A DNA stretch of 10,187 nt from Nanoarchaeales archaeon (GCA_013215525.1 JABSQY010000063.1:1-10187), one strand, 5' to 3'; shown: positions 1 through 6,578, counted from the first letter of the stretch. Notes: generated by a model not told the origin, from the letters alone. Program-made: numbers and translations.

Positions 1-8
1 AATAAAAA

Positions 9-38
9 TAAATATAATATAAATAAATATAATATAAA
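9..38. repeat. 15-bp perfect tandem repeat, two copies, downstream of serS
   Basis: The 15-mer TAAATATAATATAAA occurs at 9-23 and again directly at 24-38. It lies in the AT-only stretch (1-127) beyond the 3' end of serS, which carries no convincing gene. It is probably slippage-generated low-complexity DNA. On the serS strand the stretch is T-rich in places, so transcription may end here, but no distinct terminator stands out. Confidence 0.6.
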
Positions 39-127
39 AAAATATAACTACAAAAAAACTCAAAAATAAAGTTTCAAACTTCAACTAGAAAATAAATAAA
101 ATTAAAAATAAATAAAAAGAAAAATAT

Positions 128-1402
128 TTATCTTTGAATTAAAAACTCTCGACCACCTAAATAAGGTCGTAGCGCAACAGGCACTCTCACATTCCCATCC
201 TCAGTTTGATGTTGCTCTAAAATTGTAATCATACAACGAGTCAAAGCAATCGCAGTAGAATTTCCAGTATGAACTAATTCAGTAGAACCATTCTCTGTTT
301 GATACTTACAATTTAATCGTCTTGCACCATAATCTCTATAATTAGAAGCTGAAACCATTTCTCTATACTTCTCTTGACTTGGTAACCAAGCTTCTAAATC
401 AAATTTTCTAGTTGCCATAGAACCAATATCACCTGAACAAATATCAACAATTTGATAATGAACTTCTAAATCCTTAAAAATTTCTTCAGCATTAGCAGTA
501 ATCTCATCATGTAACTTATCTGAATCCTCAGGTTTACAAAATACAAACTGTTCAATTTTATTAAAATTATGAACTCTAAAAATCCCCTTACTATCTTTAG
601 TAACTCCAGCTTCCTTTCTAAAACAATTAGAAAAACCAGCATACTTAATAGGTAAATCCTTATGAGAAATTACATCATCCATATGAAGTGCAGCAAGTGT
701 ATGTTCTGAAGTTGCAATTAAATACAAATCCTCTCCCTCAATTTTATAAATATCTTCCTCAAAAGCATCTAAAGAAACTGATTTCCCTAAAACTTCTCGT
801 CTTAACATAGGAGGAGTCATAACAGGAGTATAACCCTTATCATTTAATTTATTCATAACAAAATTATAAAGTGCAAACTCTAACAAAACAAGTTCCTTCA
901 TAGTATAATAAAATCTACTTCCAGAAGCCTTAGCAGCAACTTCCATATCATACCAACCATTCATCTCACATAACTCTTGATGATTTCTAACCTTAAAATC
1001 AAAAGTAGGTTTCTCTAAATGATATCTAATTAAAGTATTTTCTTCATCATCAGCACCAGTAGGCACCTGTGGATCTAAAATATTAGGAATATTAGTTAAA
1101 ATTTTATCTCTAGCATCTTCAAGAATTTTCAACTCACTATTCTTAGCAGTAATAGCCTCAGACACTTCACGAACTTTCGCAATTTGAGCTTTAATATCTC
1201 CTCCAGACTTCTTAACTTCCGCAATAGCTTTAGACTCTTTATTCTTTTGAGACTTTAACTTATCTAACTGTCCTTTTGCCTCTCGCCAAACAGTATCAGC
1301 TTCCACAACTTCATCAACAATAGAATTGTCAAACTTTGGTCTTCTCAATAAATCCTTCTTAATCATCTCAGGATTTTCTCTAATTAATTTTATATCTAAC
1401 AT
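128..1402 (-). CDS. serS: Seryl-tRNA synthetase (class II, archaeal/eukaryotic-like)
   Basis: This enzyme charges tRNA-Ser with serine using ATP, in the cytoplasm. The 424-residue length is normal for the non-methanogen type. Residues about 30-100 form the N-terminal tRNA-binding coiled coil, rich in Lys, Glu and Ala. The catalytic core shows motif 1 near 190-200 (YTPVMTPPML), the TSE loop at 231-233, motif 2 at about 258-286 (CFRKEAG, then GIFRVHNFNKIEQF) and motif 3 at about 378-398 (HTGNSTAIALTR, with R389). The FRVHxFxKIEQF and NSTAxA wording is that of archaeal and eukaryotic SerRS rather than the bacterial NGSGLAVGR form. The start is chosen by the MLDIKLIREN terminus typical of the family and by GAGG 10 bases before the ATG. 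That Shine-Dalgarno-like site is unusual here, because neighbouring genes look leaderless. The upstream region duplicates this start segment and may regulate translation. Confidence 0.97.
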   Translation of the reverse strand: MLDIKLIRENPEMIKKDLLRRPKFDNSIVDEVVEADTVWREAKGQLDKLKSQKNKESKAIAEVKKSGGDIKAQIAKVREVSEAITAKNSELKILEDARDKILTNIPNILDPQVPTGADDEENTLIRYHLEKPTFDFKVRNHQELCEMNGWYDMEVAAKASGSRFYYTMKELVLLEFALYNFVMNKLNDKGYTPVMTPPMLRREVLGKSVSLDAFEEDIYKIEGEDLYLIATSEHTLAALHMDDVISHKDLPIKYAGFSNCFRKEAGVTKDSKGIFRVHNFNKIEQFVFCKPEDSDKLHDEITANAEEIFKDLEVHYQIVDICSGDIGSMATRKFDLEAWLPSQEKYREMVSASNYRDYGARRLNCKYQTENGSTELVHTGNSTAIALTRCMITILEQHQTEDGNVRVPVALRPYLGGREFLIQR

Positions 1403-1496
1403 TTTTAATTTTCCTCAATATTTCTCTGAAAATTTAAAAAAGTTAGGCGCCAGAAATTTTTTCAATTTCTACTGTCTAACATTTTTAATTTTCCTC
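1395..1496 (-). promoter_or_regulatory. serS leader: duplicated start region with alternative pairing
   Basis: On the + strand an exact 22-bp direct repeat (TCTAACATTTTTAATTTTCC plus TC) lies at 1395-1416 and 1475-1496. Read on the serS strand, each copy is GAGG, an A/T spacer, then ATG TTA GA. The downstream copy is the true serS ribosome-binding site and start. The upstream copy opens a six-codon frame, MLDSRN, ending in TGA. Between them, 1428-1446 is an imperfect inverted copy. It can therefore pair with either repeat but not both. Pairing with the upstream copy encloses a second perfect hairpin, AGAAATT/AATTTCT (1452-1458/1464-1470). Pairing with the downstream copy would hide the serS start. 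The repeats are seen directly; a switch function is inference. Confidence 0.55.
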
Positions 1497-1608
1497 TAAA
1501 TAATTTCAAATACTTTTGAAATAAAATGTTACAGTGTCGGGTGCTAAACCGTTCTCCTTGACTATGAAAGAACTTTTTAACCGTAATATCAAAAATAAAG
1601 ATATCCAT
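1462..1608 (-). CDS. Possible 48-codon upstream ORF ahead of serS
   Basis: An open frame on the serS strand begins MDIFIFDITVKK, passes through a locally GC-rich stretch (HSQGERFSTRHCN) and ends KMLDSRN. It stops 59 bases before the serS ATG. A TATA-like TATTTATG (1630-1637) lies about 26 bases before its ATG, so a leaderless message is possible. The decoy serS start (ATG at 1480-1482) is in frame inside it. The protein is not recognised. Codons such as CGG, CGA, ACC and AGC are unlike those of the neighbouring genes, so the stretch may instead be structured leader RNA that happens to be open. Arg and Ser codons are present, but a leader-peptide role is speculative. Confidence 0.25.
   Translation of the reverse strand: MDIFIFDITVKKFFHSQGERFSTRHCNILFQKYLKLFRGKLKMLDSRN
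1503..1522. other. Perfect 8-bp hairpin in serS leader
   Basis: ATTTCAAA (1503-1510) and TTTGAAAT (1515-1522) form a perfect stem around a four-base loop, just upstream of the duplicated serS start segment. It may be part of the leader structure or chance in AT-rich DNA. Confidence 0.4.
1528..1585. other. Local GC-rich island between serS and GNAT gene, possible structured RNA
   Basis: About 58 bases stand out from otherwise extremely AT-rich intergenic DNA. They include GTGTCGGGTGCTAAACCG and the stem GTTCTCC (1551-1557)/AAAGAAC (1567-1573), whose seven pairs include two G-U pairs when read on the serS strand. The motif AACCG occurs on either side of that stem, at about 1546 and 1578. In AT-rich archaea such islands often mark structured RNA. 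No known riboswitch, C/D-box or H/ACA signature was recognised. The same bases are open in the 48-codon frame described separately. Confidence 0.35.
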
Positions 1609-1619
1609 ATTTATAAACC

Positions 1620-1628
1620 TTTATAAAA
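1620..1628 (+). promoter_or_regulatory. TATA box of first GNAT-like gene
   Basis: TTTATAAAA is centred about 25 bases before the ATG at 1649, with no Shine-Dalgarno sequence between. This fits an archaeal TFB/TBP promoter giving a leaderless message. A second TATA-like TTTATAAA lies just upstream (about 1610-1617) and could serve either direction of this divergent promoter region. Confidence 0.6.
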
Positions 1629-1648
1629 TCATAAATAGAATATATATT

Positions 1649-2101
1649 ATGACAGAACAAAATAAAAACCAAGTAAGCTTTAGAATGATTAAAGCTTCAG
1701 AAGAAGATTACAAATACTGCTACACATTATACGAAAATAACATGAAAAAAATTATTGAACAAAACATGGAATACAAACCAGATATTTTCAAAGCAAACTT
1801 TCGAGTAAACGAAATCAGAATGATTGAAGAAAAAGAAAGTGGAGAATTCATTGGATTCTTTCAAATCCAATACAAAAAAGACTTAACATACATTAAAGAA
1901 ATTCAAATCCAAGGACACTTCCAAAATACAGGATACGAACTACAAATACTAAAAGTTATCCAAAAAGAAGCAGAGGAAAATAAATTACCAAAAATAGAAA
2001 TGAATATGAAAAAAGATTATTATTTAAATGAAATTTTTGAAAACTTTGGATTCAAAATTGTAAAAGAATTAAAAAATTCAAACATTTTATCAATGAATTA
2101 A
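1649..2101 (+). CDS. GNAT-fold acetyltransferase-like protein, divergent (copy 1)
   Basis: This 150-residue protein is built like a GNAT N-acetyltransferase, which moves an acetyl group from acetyl-CoA to an amine; its substrate cannot be read from sequence. Visible elements are an N-terminal strand with an acidic helix (MIKASEEDYKYCYTLYENNM, about 13-32), a central hairpin (EFIGFFQIQY), the beta4/motif A region (YIKEIQIQGHFQNTGYELQI) and a C-terminal FENFGFKIVKE that matches the usual LYExxGF strand. Motif A normally reads Q/RxxGxG/A. Here it is QNTGYE, with Glu in place of the last Gly/Ala, and the NPxxxLYE helix is altered to a KDYYLNEIFE form. Acetyl-CoA binding may be weakened or lost. 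It is a close paralogue of the next gene, 31 bases downstream. The start is supported by a TATA box about 25 bases upstream. Confidence 0.8.
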   Translation: MTEQNKNQVSFRMIKASEEDYKYCYTLYENNMKKIIEQNMEYKPDIFKANFRVNEIRMIEEKESGEFIGFFQIQYKKDLTYIKEIQIQGHFQNTGYELQILKVIQKEAEENKLPKIEMNMKKDYYLNEIFENFGFKIVKELKNSNILSMN

Positions 2102-2102
2102 A

Positions 2103-2112
2103 TTTTTAAATA
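2103..2112 (+). promoter_or_regulatory. TATA-like box of second GNAT-like gene
   Basis: TTTTTAAATA is centred about 26 bases before the ATG at 2133, inside the 31-base gap after the first GNAT gene. This suggests that the second paralogue has its own leaderless promoter rather than depending only on read-through. Confidence 0.45.
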
Positions 2113-2132
2113 AATAAAAACAATAATAAAAT

Positions 2133-2579
2133 ATGGAAACACAATTAAAAATACCAAAATTTAATATGATAAAATCAAACCCTAAAGATTATTATTTATG
2201 TTTTAAAATATTTGAAGAAAATATGAAAGAAATAATTGAAAATAATGAAGAATGGAATGAAAACAAATTTGAAGAAAGCTTTAACACAAGAGAAATTAGA
2301 ATAATCTATGATAAAAAATCAAAAACAAATATTGGATTTTTTCAAATCAAATATAAAAAAGGTTTAACCTTTATTAAAAAAATTCAAATCCAAAAAGAAT
2401 TTCAAAACAAAGGATTTGAAAGTGAAATTTTAAAAATTATCTTAAAAGAAGCAAAAGAAAAAAACCTACCAAAATTACAACTAAAAAAATTTCAAAATAA
2501 CCCATCAATTAAATTATATGAAGATTTCGGATTTAGAATAACAAAAAAACTTAATTCATCATATATAATGGAATTATAA
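2133..2579 (+). CDS. GNAT-fold acetyltransferase-like protein (copy 2)
   Basis: This 148-residue paralogue of the preceding gene is alignable end to end: MIKSNPKDYYLCFKIFEENM against MIKASEEDYKYCYTLYENNM, and FIKKIQIQKEFQNKGFESEI against YIKEIQIQGHFQNTGYELQI. It keeps the more canonical C-terminal GNAT segment, NNPSIKLYEDFGFRI (about 122-136), where the family places its acetyl-CoA-contacting helix and tyrosine. Motif A is QNKGFE, again with Glu where Gly or Ala is usual. It is probably an acetyltransferase of the small archaeal GNAT type with unknown substrate. Tandem duplication followed by divergence is the simplest origin. Its stop codon lies 19 bases from the stop of the convergent beta-helix gene. 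Confidence 0.85.
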   Translation: METQLKIPKFNMIKSNPKDYYLCFKIFEENMKEIIENNEEWNENKFEESFNTREIRIIYDKKSKTNIGFFQIKYKKGLTFIKKIQIQKEFQNKGFESEILKIILKEAKEKNLPKLQLKKFQNNPSIKLYEDFGFRITKKLNSSYIMEL

Positions 2580-2598
2580 TTAATTAATAAAAATAAAA

Positions 2599-4347
2599 TT
2601 AAATTAATCCAAAAATCAAAATAGCAAACACTACAAAAATTGACCCAAAACCAAAACCTGGTAAAGACACAGTACCCAAAGAACCTGGAGAAACTGGATT
2701 ACTTGAAGTTACAACTGGAACATATAATTCTGCGAAATTATCACAACTATTATTAGTTGGATTATCAAAACAATACTTACCTGAAATCTGATTACTATAA
2801 GTATTCCCAACATCTAACAAATTAAAATCACTATTCCACCTACTCCAAAGATTAGAATTAATCTTAGTAATATTCCCCAAATAATTTGAATAAAATAAAT
2901 TTGAATAACTTCCAGAATTTGAATGAAAATAAAGATTATTATTAAGATTATCATAAATACTATTATCAAAAAAAGTATTATCATTAGTTGAAAACAAATA
3001 AATTCCATCACCTACATTTTTAAAAATTGTATTTAAAGTAAAAGTATTATTTAACCCCCCACTAATATAAATTCCATTTGAATTATTATAAACATCATTT
3101 GATGAAAAAGTATTATGATTTGCACTACTATGTAAATAAATCCCTGAAAGAGTATTATCGTAAATATTATTAGAAATAAAAACATTATACAAACTTCCAT
3201 CTAAATCAATACCAGATTCTAAATTTCCACAAATTTCATTAAAACTAATACTATTATAATCTGCAGAACTCCCTAATTTAATTCCCATTTTATCATTTCT
3301 ACAAAATTCATTTCCAGAAACATTAGTATTAATATTATTAATATCTAAACCGATATCATTTCCATTTACAATATTTGAAATAATATTATTACTCTCAGCA
3401 CCCCAAGCAATAGAAATTCCATATCCAGTATTATTAACAATAAAATTATTAAAAATATCATTTGTATCACTAGAATAAATTGAAATCCCATAACCATTAT
3501 TAATAAATCTATTATATGCAATATCTGAATTATCTTGTGAATTTAAAGCAAGAGCAAAAGAACCAGTACCAGATACATTATTATAATTAATAGTATGATT
3601 ATCAGCACTACCTTCCATTGAAATACCATAACTAGGATTATCAATCAAAACATTTGAAATTATTTTCGCATAATGAGAATTTGAATAAACATGAATTGCC
3701 TCAGTTGTAGAATTTATAATAGTATTTGAAACAATAGAGGTATTTAAAGAATTTTGTTCAACATGAATCCCAGTATCAGAACTATTAGCAACATAATTTA
3801 GATTAATATAATTATTAACACTAGAGTATACATAAATACCTTTATCCTCTCCATACACAATATTTGAACTAATTACATTAGAATTAGAATTAGAAGTCAT
3901 ACGAATTCCAGCATACGCATTATTACTAACTATATTTGAAATAATTTCATTATTATTACTCCCAGTCAAATAAATTCCAGTATGAGTATTAGAAGTAACA
4001 TTATTAAAAAATGCATTCGAATTACTAACACTATTAAAATAAATACCATGATTAAAATTAGAAATATTACAGTTTTCAACAGTCACATTATCAAAATTAA
4101 TTCTAACACCATAATCATTCCCAGCCCCATCGCCAGTTAAAGAATGACCATGACAATTTAATACAACATTGGCAGCATTAATAAAAAGACAATTCCCAGA
4201 AGTAGGCAAATCAGCAGTCACATTATACACGCCAGAAGAACTAATAGTAGTTCCACAACTATTAACATCTATCGAATAAACAACAGTACTTAAATTTAAT
4301 AAAAAAGTAAAAAATAATAACAATAAAATAAATTTTTTTTTAATCAT
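2599..4347 (-). CDS. Secreted right-handed parallel beta-helix protein (NosD-like, PbH1 repeats)
   Basis: This is an exported surface protein of 582 residues. It starts MIKKKF followed by a leucine- and phenylalanine-rich signal peptide, with probable cleavage after VVYS. The mature part opens with SCGTTISSSGVYNVTADLP and then NVVLNCHGHSLTG, an N-cap common in archaeal beta-helix proteins. About twenty NosD/PbH1-type turns of the form GIYLxxSxxNxIxxNxIxxN follow. The Asn ladders and many N-x-S/T sites suggest a stacked, perhaps glycosylated, fold. The C-terminus reads SLPGFGFG followed by a 14-residue hydrophobic end with no basic tail. The frame opens 18 codons earlier, at 4401. The ATG at 4347 is preferred because it begins the signal peptide and has a TATA-like box 25 bases upstream. 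Such folds bind or cleave polysaccharides in other proteins, but no catalytic residues are identifiable here. Confidence 0.85.
   Translation of the reverse strand: MIKKKFILLLLFFTFLLNLSTVVYSIDVNSCGTTISSSGVYNVTADLPTSGNCLFINAANVVLNCHGHSLTGDGAGNDYGVRINFDNVTVENCNISNFNHGIYFNSVSNSNAFFNNVTSNTHTGIYLTGSNNNEIISNIVSNNAYAGIRMTSNSNSNVISSNIVYGEDKGIYVYSSVNNYINLNYVANSSDTGIHVEQNSLNTSIVSNTIINSTTEAIHVYSNSHYAKIISNVLIDNPSYGISMEGSADNHTINYNNVSGTGSFALALNSQDNSDIAYNRFINNGYGISIYSSDTNDIFNNFIVNNTGYGISIAWGAESNNIISNIVNGNDIGLDINNINTNVSGNEFCRNDKMGIKLGSSADYNSISFNEICGNLESGIDLDGSLYNVFISNNIYDNTLSGIYLHSSANHNTFSSNDVYNNSNGIYISGGLNNTFTLNTIFKNVGDGIYLFSTNDNTFFDNSIYDNLNNNLYFHSNSGSYSNLFYSNYLGNITKINSNLWSRWNSDFNLLDVGNTYSNQISGKYCFDNPTNNSCDNFAELYVPVVTSSNPVSPGSLGTVSLPGFGFGSIFVVFAILIFGLI
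2644..2661 (-). other. PGFGFG motif at C-terminus of beta-helix protein
   Basis: The codons for PGFGFG come immediately before the terminal hydrophobic segment (SIFVVFAILIFGLI). The arrangement recalls the PGF-CTERM sorting signal processed by archaeosortase A. It differs in lacking the short basic tail that normally follows the membrane segment. Confidence 0.4.
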
Positions 4348-4366
4348 AAAATAAATATAAAAAAAA

Positions 4367-4377
4367 CATTTAAAAAG
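4367..4377 (-). promoter_or_regulatory. TATA-like box of beta-helix gene
   Basis: On the minus strand CTTTTTAAATG is centred about 25 bases before the ATG at 4347. A nearly identical CTTTTTAATG lies at the same distance before the alkC start. The pairing supports both start choices. Confidence 0.4.
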
Positions 4378-4461
4378 AATATTTTTCACTATAAAATACA
4401 ATATTGTAATTTAAAATTAAAATTAATTTAAAATTAAAACCATATTTATATATATATAAAA

Positions 4462-5679
4462 TTAAAACGACAAAGTAAACTCGCGACACAGATAAGAATT
4501 CCCATTAATAATTAACTCCAACTTATAATCTCCAGCATACAACTTTTTAGTAGACATAGAAACAAACCTGTGCCGCTTGCCTAAATTTACTTTACCCTTA
4601 GAACACTGCATAAAGAACTTTTTAATTTTAAAAACTTTAGTAGATAATCTTCCAGTAGGCATTGGATAAGTAATCTTATAATCAACCATTAAATGTTCAT
4701 CACAATCAGCCAAAATATCAAAATCAAATTCAATATGCTCTCCTAACTTAATTGAAGAATTCTTTAAATTAAAATTCAAAACACAAACGCGAGGTTCACA
4801 ATTATAACCTAAAAATTCAAGTGTATCTTTAGCACCAGCTTTAATCAAACCACGTAAAGAATGATTAATAATATAATCCATCTCCACATCTGAAACTTTA
4901 GTTCCAGATTGGACACCATTAACCATTGGTTCATCTGTGTCTAAATTCGAGTACGTTGTACTCGCATTTACATCATTTTGTTTCCCTGATTTTTTCCAAC
5001 GTAATAAACAATCAAGAACAAATTTCTCATCAAACTTAGAAATATCATTCAAATGATTAGCAACAGAACGAGTCACAATCCGAGCTGAATCATAAAATAA
5101 ATTATCAAGAAGTTCTGCACCCTTTTTATAATCATAATTAATCTTTTTAGCCCAAGGAAGTTTAGGACGAAATCCTTCACTAGCAAGCCTACGACACATA
5201 AAAAATCTATGCTTTGACATCATCTCCATAAACTCATAAGTCTGTTCTGGAAACGTATTAATAAAATCACGTATCGCAAACTCAGCAGAAAAAAACTCAG
5301 CACATTTTTCAAACAAATAAAAACTTTTCTTAATATTTTTTTCACAACATCCAAACCGTTCAGCATACTCGCAATAACTACCAAAAATAAATTGATCATT
5401 AGACCCTTCCTCAGAAATAGTTGGAAGTGATTTAATCATAATGTCAACTGCAGTATCAAAATCATTAGGTAAAAATTCATACAAAACATTTGTAATCAAA
5501 CTCATTCTCTCCTTAAGTTCCAAATCTAACAAAGTGTCCATCACTTTTTCAACAAATGTATACTCATTAAAATCCGAATAAACATCAAATATTAAACTTG
5601 CTAAATACTTAACTTTCCCTTCATTAAATAACTGATCCTTTAACGAAAAAGATTTCCCATCATTTTGAACTGACTCCAT
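4462..5679 (-). CDS. alkC: AlkC-type DNA alkylation-repair glycosylase with C-terminal Ig-like domain
   Basis: The AlkD/AlkC superfamily consists of HEAT-like-repeat glycosylases that excise positively charged alkylated bases; AlkC favours 3-methylcytosine and 3-methyladenine and does not flip the base. Numbering is from the alternative upstream ATG at 5703. Helical repeats span about 20-300 and carry the family signatures FSAEFAIRDFI (138-148), RRLASEGFRPKLPW (171-184), RSVANHLNDISK (212-223) and HSLRGLIKAG (281-290). The conserved acidic and aromatic positions E141, E176, W184 and D220 are present. Residues about 306-413 form the Ig-like domain typical of one AlkC branch (LGEHIEF, VDYKI, STKVFKIK, YAGDYKLELIINGN). 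An unusual low-complexity linker of about 37 residues splits the last helical repeats (238-274). ATG 5679 is preferred over 5703 because MESVQNDGK better fits the family N-terminus and has a TATA-like box 27 bases upstream. It is divergent from the DUF4336 gene. Confidence 0.9.
   Translation of the reverse strand: MESVQNDGKSFSLKDQLFNEGKVKYLASLIFDVYSDFNEYTFVEKVMDTLLDLELKERMSLITNVLYEFLPNDFDTAVDIMIKSLPTISEEGSNDQFIFGSYCEYAERFGCCEKNIKKSFYLFEKCAEFFSAEFAIRDFINTFPEQTYEFMEMMSKHRFFMCRRLASEGFRPKLPWAKKINYDYKKGAELLDNLFYDSARIVTRSVANHLNDISKFDEKFVLDCLLRWKKSGKQNDVNASTTYSNLDTDEPMVNGVQSGTKVSDVEMDYIINHSLRGLIKAGAKDTLEFLGYNCEPRVCVLNFNLKNSSIKLGEHIEFDFDILADCDEHLMVDYKITYPMPTGRLSTKVFKIKKFFMQCSKGKVNLGKRHRFVSMSTKKLYAGDYKLELIINGNSYLCREFTLSF
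4948..4964. repeat. Perfect 7-bp hairpin inside alkC linker
   Basis: CGAGTAC (4948-4954) and GTACTCG (4958-4964) flank a three-base loop. The hairpin lies in the codons of the extra linker of AlkC and encodes part of NASTTYSN using GCG, ACG and TCG. CpG-containing codons of this kind are rare elsewhere in the window. It could be the remnant of a small inserted palindromic element. Confidence 0.5.
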
Positions 5680-5701
5680 GAATAAATAAACAAAAACATT
5701 C

Positions 5702-5711
5702 ATTAAAAAGC
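5702..5711 (-). promoter_or_regulatory. TATA-like box of alkC
   Basis: On the minus strand CTTTTTAATG is centred about 27 bases before ATG 5679. It overlaps the alternative ATG at 5703, which argues for the downstream start. Confidence 0.35.
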
Positions 5712-5821
5712 TTTGTAATTTTTTATTAGAAATGTAGAATACATAAAAAAAAATGAAACTTCAAAATACAACATATAAGTAGTAATAAAAAACTAAAAAA
5801 TAAACATAATTTAAAAATAAT

Positions 5822-6526
5822 ATGGAAAATTTAAAAGTTTTAAAAAATATTGATAAAGATATATGGATATTTGAAGGAAAAGCAGTTTCTTTTTATACAA
5901 TGCCGTACACAACACGAATGACTGTAATCAGAATAAATAAAAATGAATTATGGATACATTCTCCCTGTGAACTTTCAATAGAACTAATAGTAGAATTAAA
6001 ACAAATTGGGAATGTGAAATATATATTATCACCAAATAAAATTCATCATATATATATGCAAGACTGGCAAGAAGAATTCCCAAACGCAAAGTTATACTCT
6101 TCACCTGGATTAGAAGAAAAAAGAAAAGATATAAAATTTAATTCAGAATTAAAAAATAATCCTGAACCTGAATGGGAAAAAGAAATTAAACAAATGATAT
6201 TTTATGGAAGTTCAATAATGGAAGAAGTTATTTTTTTACATAAAAAATCAAAAACACTAATTCTTGGAGATTTAATTGAAAATTTTGATGAAAATCATTT
6301 TTCAGGAATTAAAAAAATTATTGCTAAATGGGTTGGAATTTTAGCTCCAAATGGAAAAGCACCAGTAGATTTAAGATTTACATTTAATAAAAAAACAGCA
6401 GGTGAAAGTTTTAATAGAATGATGGAATGGAATTTTGAAAAAATAATTTTATCCCATGGAATTTGGATTAAAGAAAACGGGAAAGAATTTGCTAAAAAAT
6501 CTTTTAGATGGGTTAAAAATAATTAA
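5822..6526 (+). CDS. DUF4336 metallo-beta-lactamase-like protein
   Basis: This 234-residue protein matches the DUF4336 family, which is related to metallo-beta-lactamase hydrolases and has no settled reaction. Signatures in order are the opening IDKDIWIFEG (10-19), LWIHSP (43-48), the ILSPNKIHHIYMQDWQEEFP block (68-87) where the family has its variant metal site with two adjacent His (H75, H76), LYSSPGLEEKRKDI (91-104), EEVIFLHKKSKTLILGDLIENF (134-155) with D150, and ILSHG (209-213) with H212. The spaced His/Asp residues are consistent with metal binding. The canonical HxHxDH motif of classical family members is absent, as is usual for DUF4336. Length is typical and the N-terminus looks complete. 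It appears to be cytoplasmic and transcribed alone, divergently from alkC, with a hairpin 14 bases after its stop codon. Confidence 0.85.
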   Translation: MENLKVLKNIDKDIWIFEGKAVSFYTMPYTTRMTVIRINKNELWIHSPCELSIELIVELKQIGNVKYILSPNKIHHIYMQDWQEEFPNAKLYSSPGLEEKRKDIKFNSELKNNPEPEWEKEIKQMIFYGSSIMEEVIFLHKKSKTLILGDLIENFDENHFSGIKKIIAKWVGILAPNGKAPVDLRFTFNKKTAGESFNRMMEWNFEKIILSHGIWIKENGKEFAKKSFRWVKNN

Positions 6527-6539
6527 ACTTTAAATAAAA

Positions 6540-6568
6540 ATTTTACTTTTAAACAAAAAAAGTAAAAT
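6540..6568 (+). terminator. 11-bp hairpin after the DUF4336 gene
   Basis: ATTTTACTTTT (6540-6550) and AAAAGTAAAAT (6558-6568) pair perfectly around a seven-base loop. The hairpin starts 14 bases after the DUF4336 stop codon and precedes the promoter of the next small ORF. A role in transcript ending or 3'-end stability is inferred from position. Confidence 0.4.
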
Positions 6569-6578
6569 AAATCAATCA

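Noticed and set aside
1564..1626. 20-codon plus-strand frame (MKELFNRNIKNK...)
   Set aside because: No promoter or ribosome-binding site, and it overlaps the GNAT TATA box; probably chance.
2814..3011. 65-codon minus-strand frame inside the beta-helix gene
   Set aside because: Very Ile/Phe-rich out-of-frame shadow of a repetitive AT-rich gene; no promoter or independent support.
2599..4347. CRISPR-like or satellite repeats in the beta-helix gene
   Set aside because: The periodicity comes from the repeated protein turns (Asn/Ile/Ser codons); spacing and sequence vary as in PbH1 repeats, with no identical repeat units.
4348..4401. Eighteen extra N-terminal codons of the beta-helix protein
   Set aside because: They would place a second hydrophobic stretch ahead of a normal signal peptide and lie across the likely TATA box; ATG 4347 fits better.
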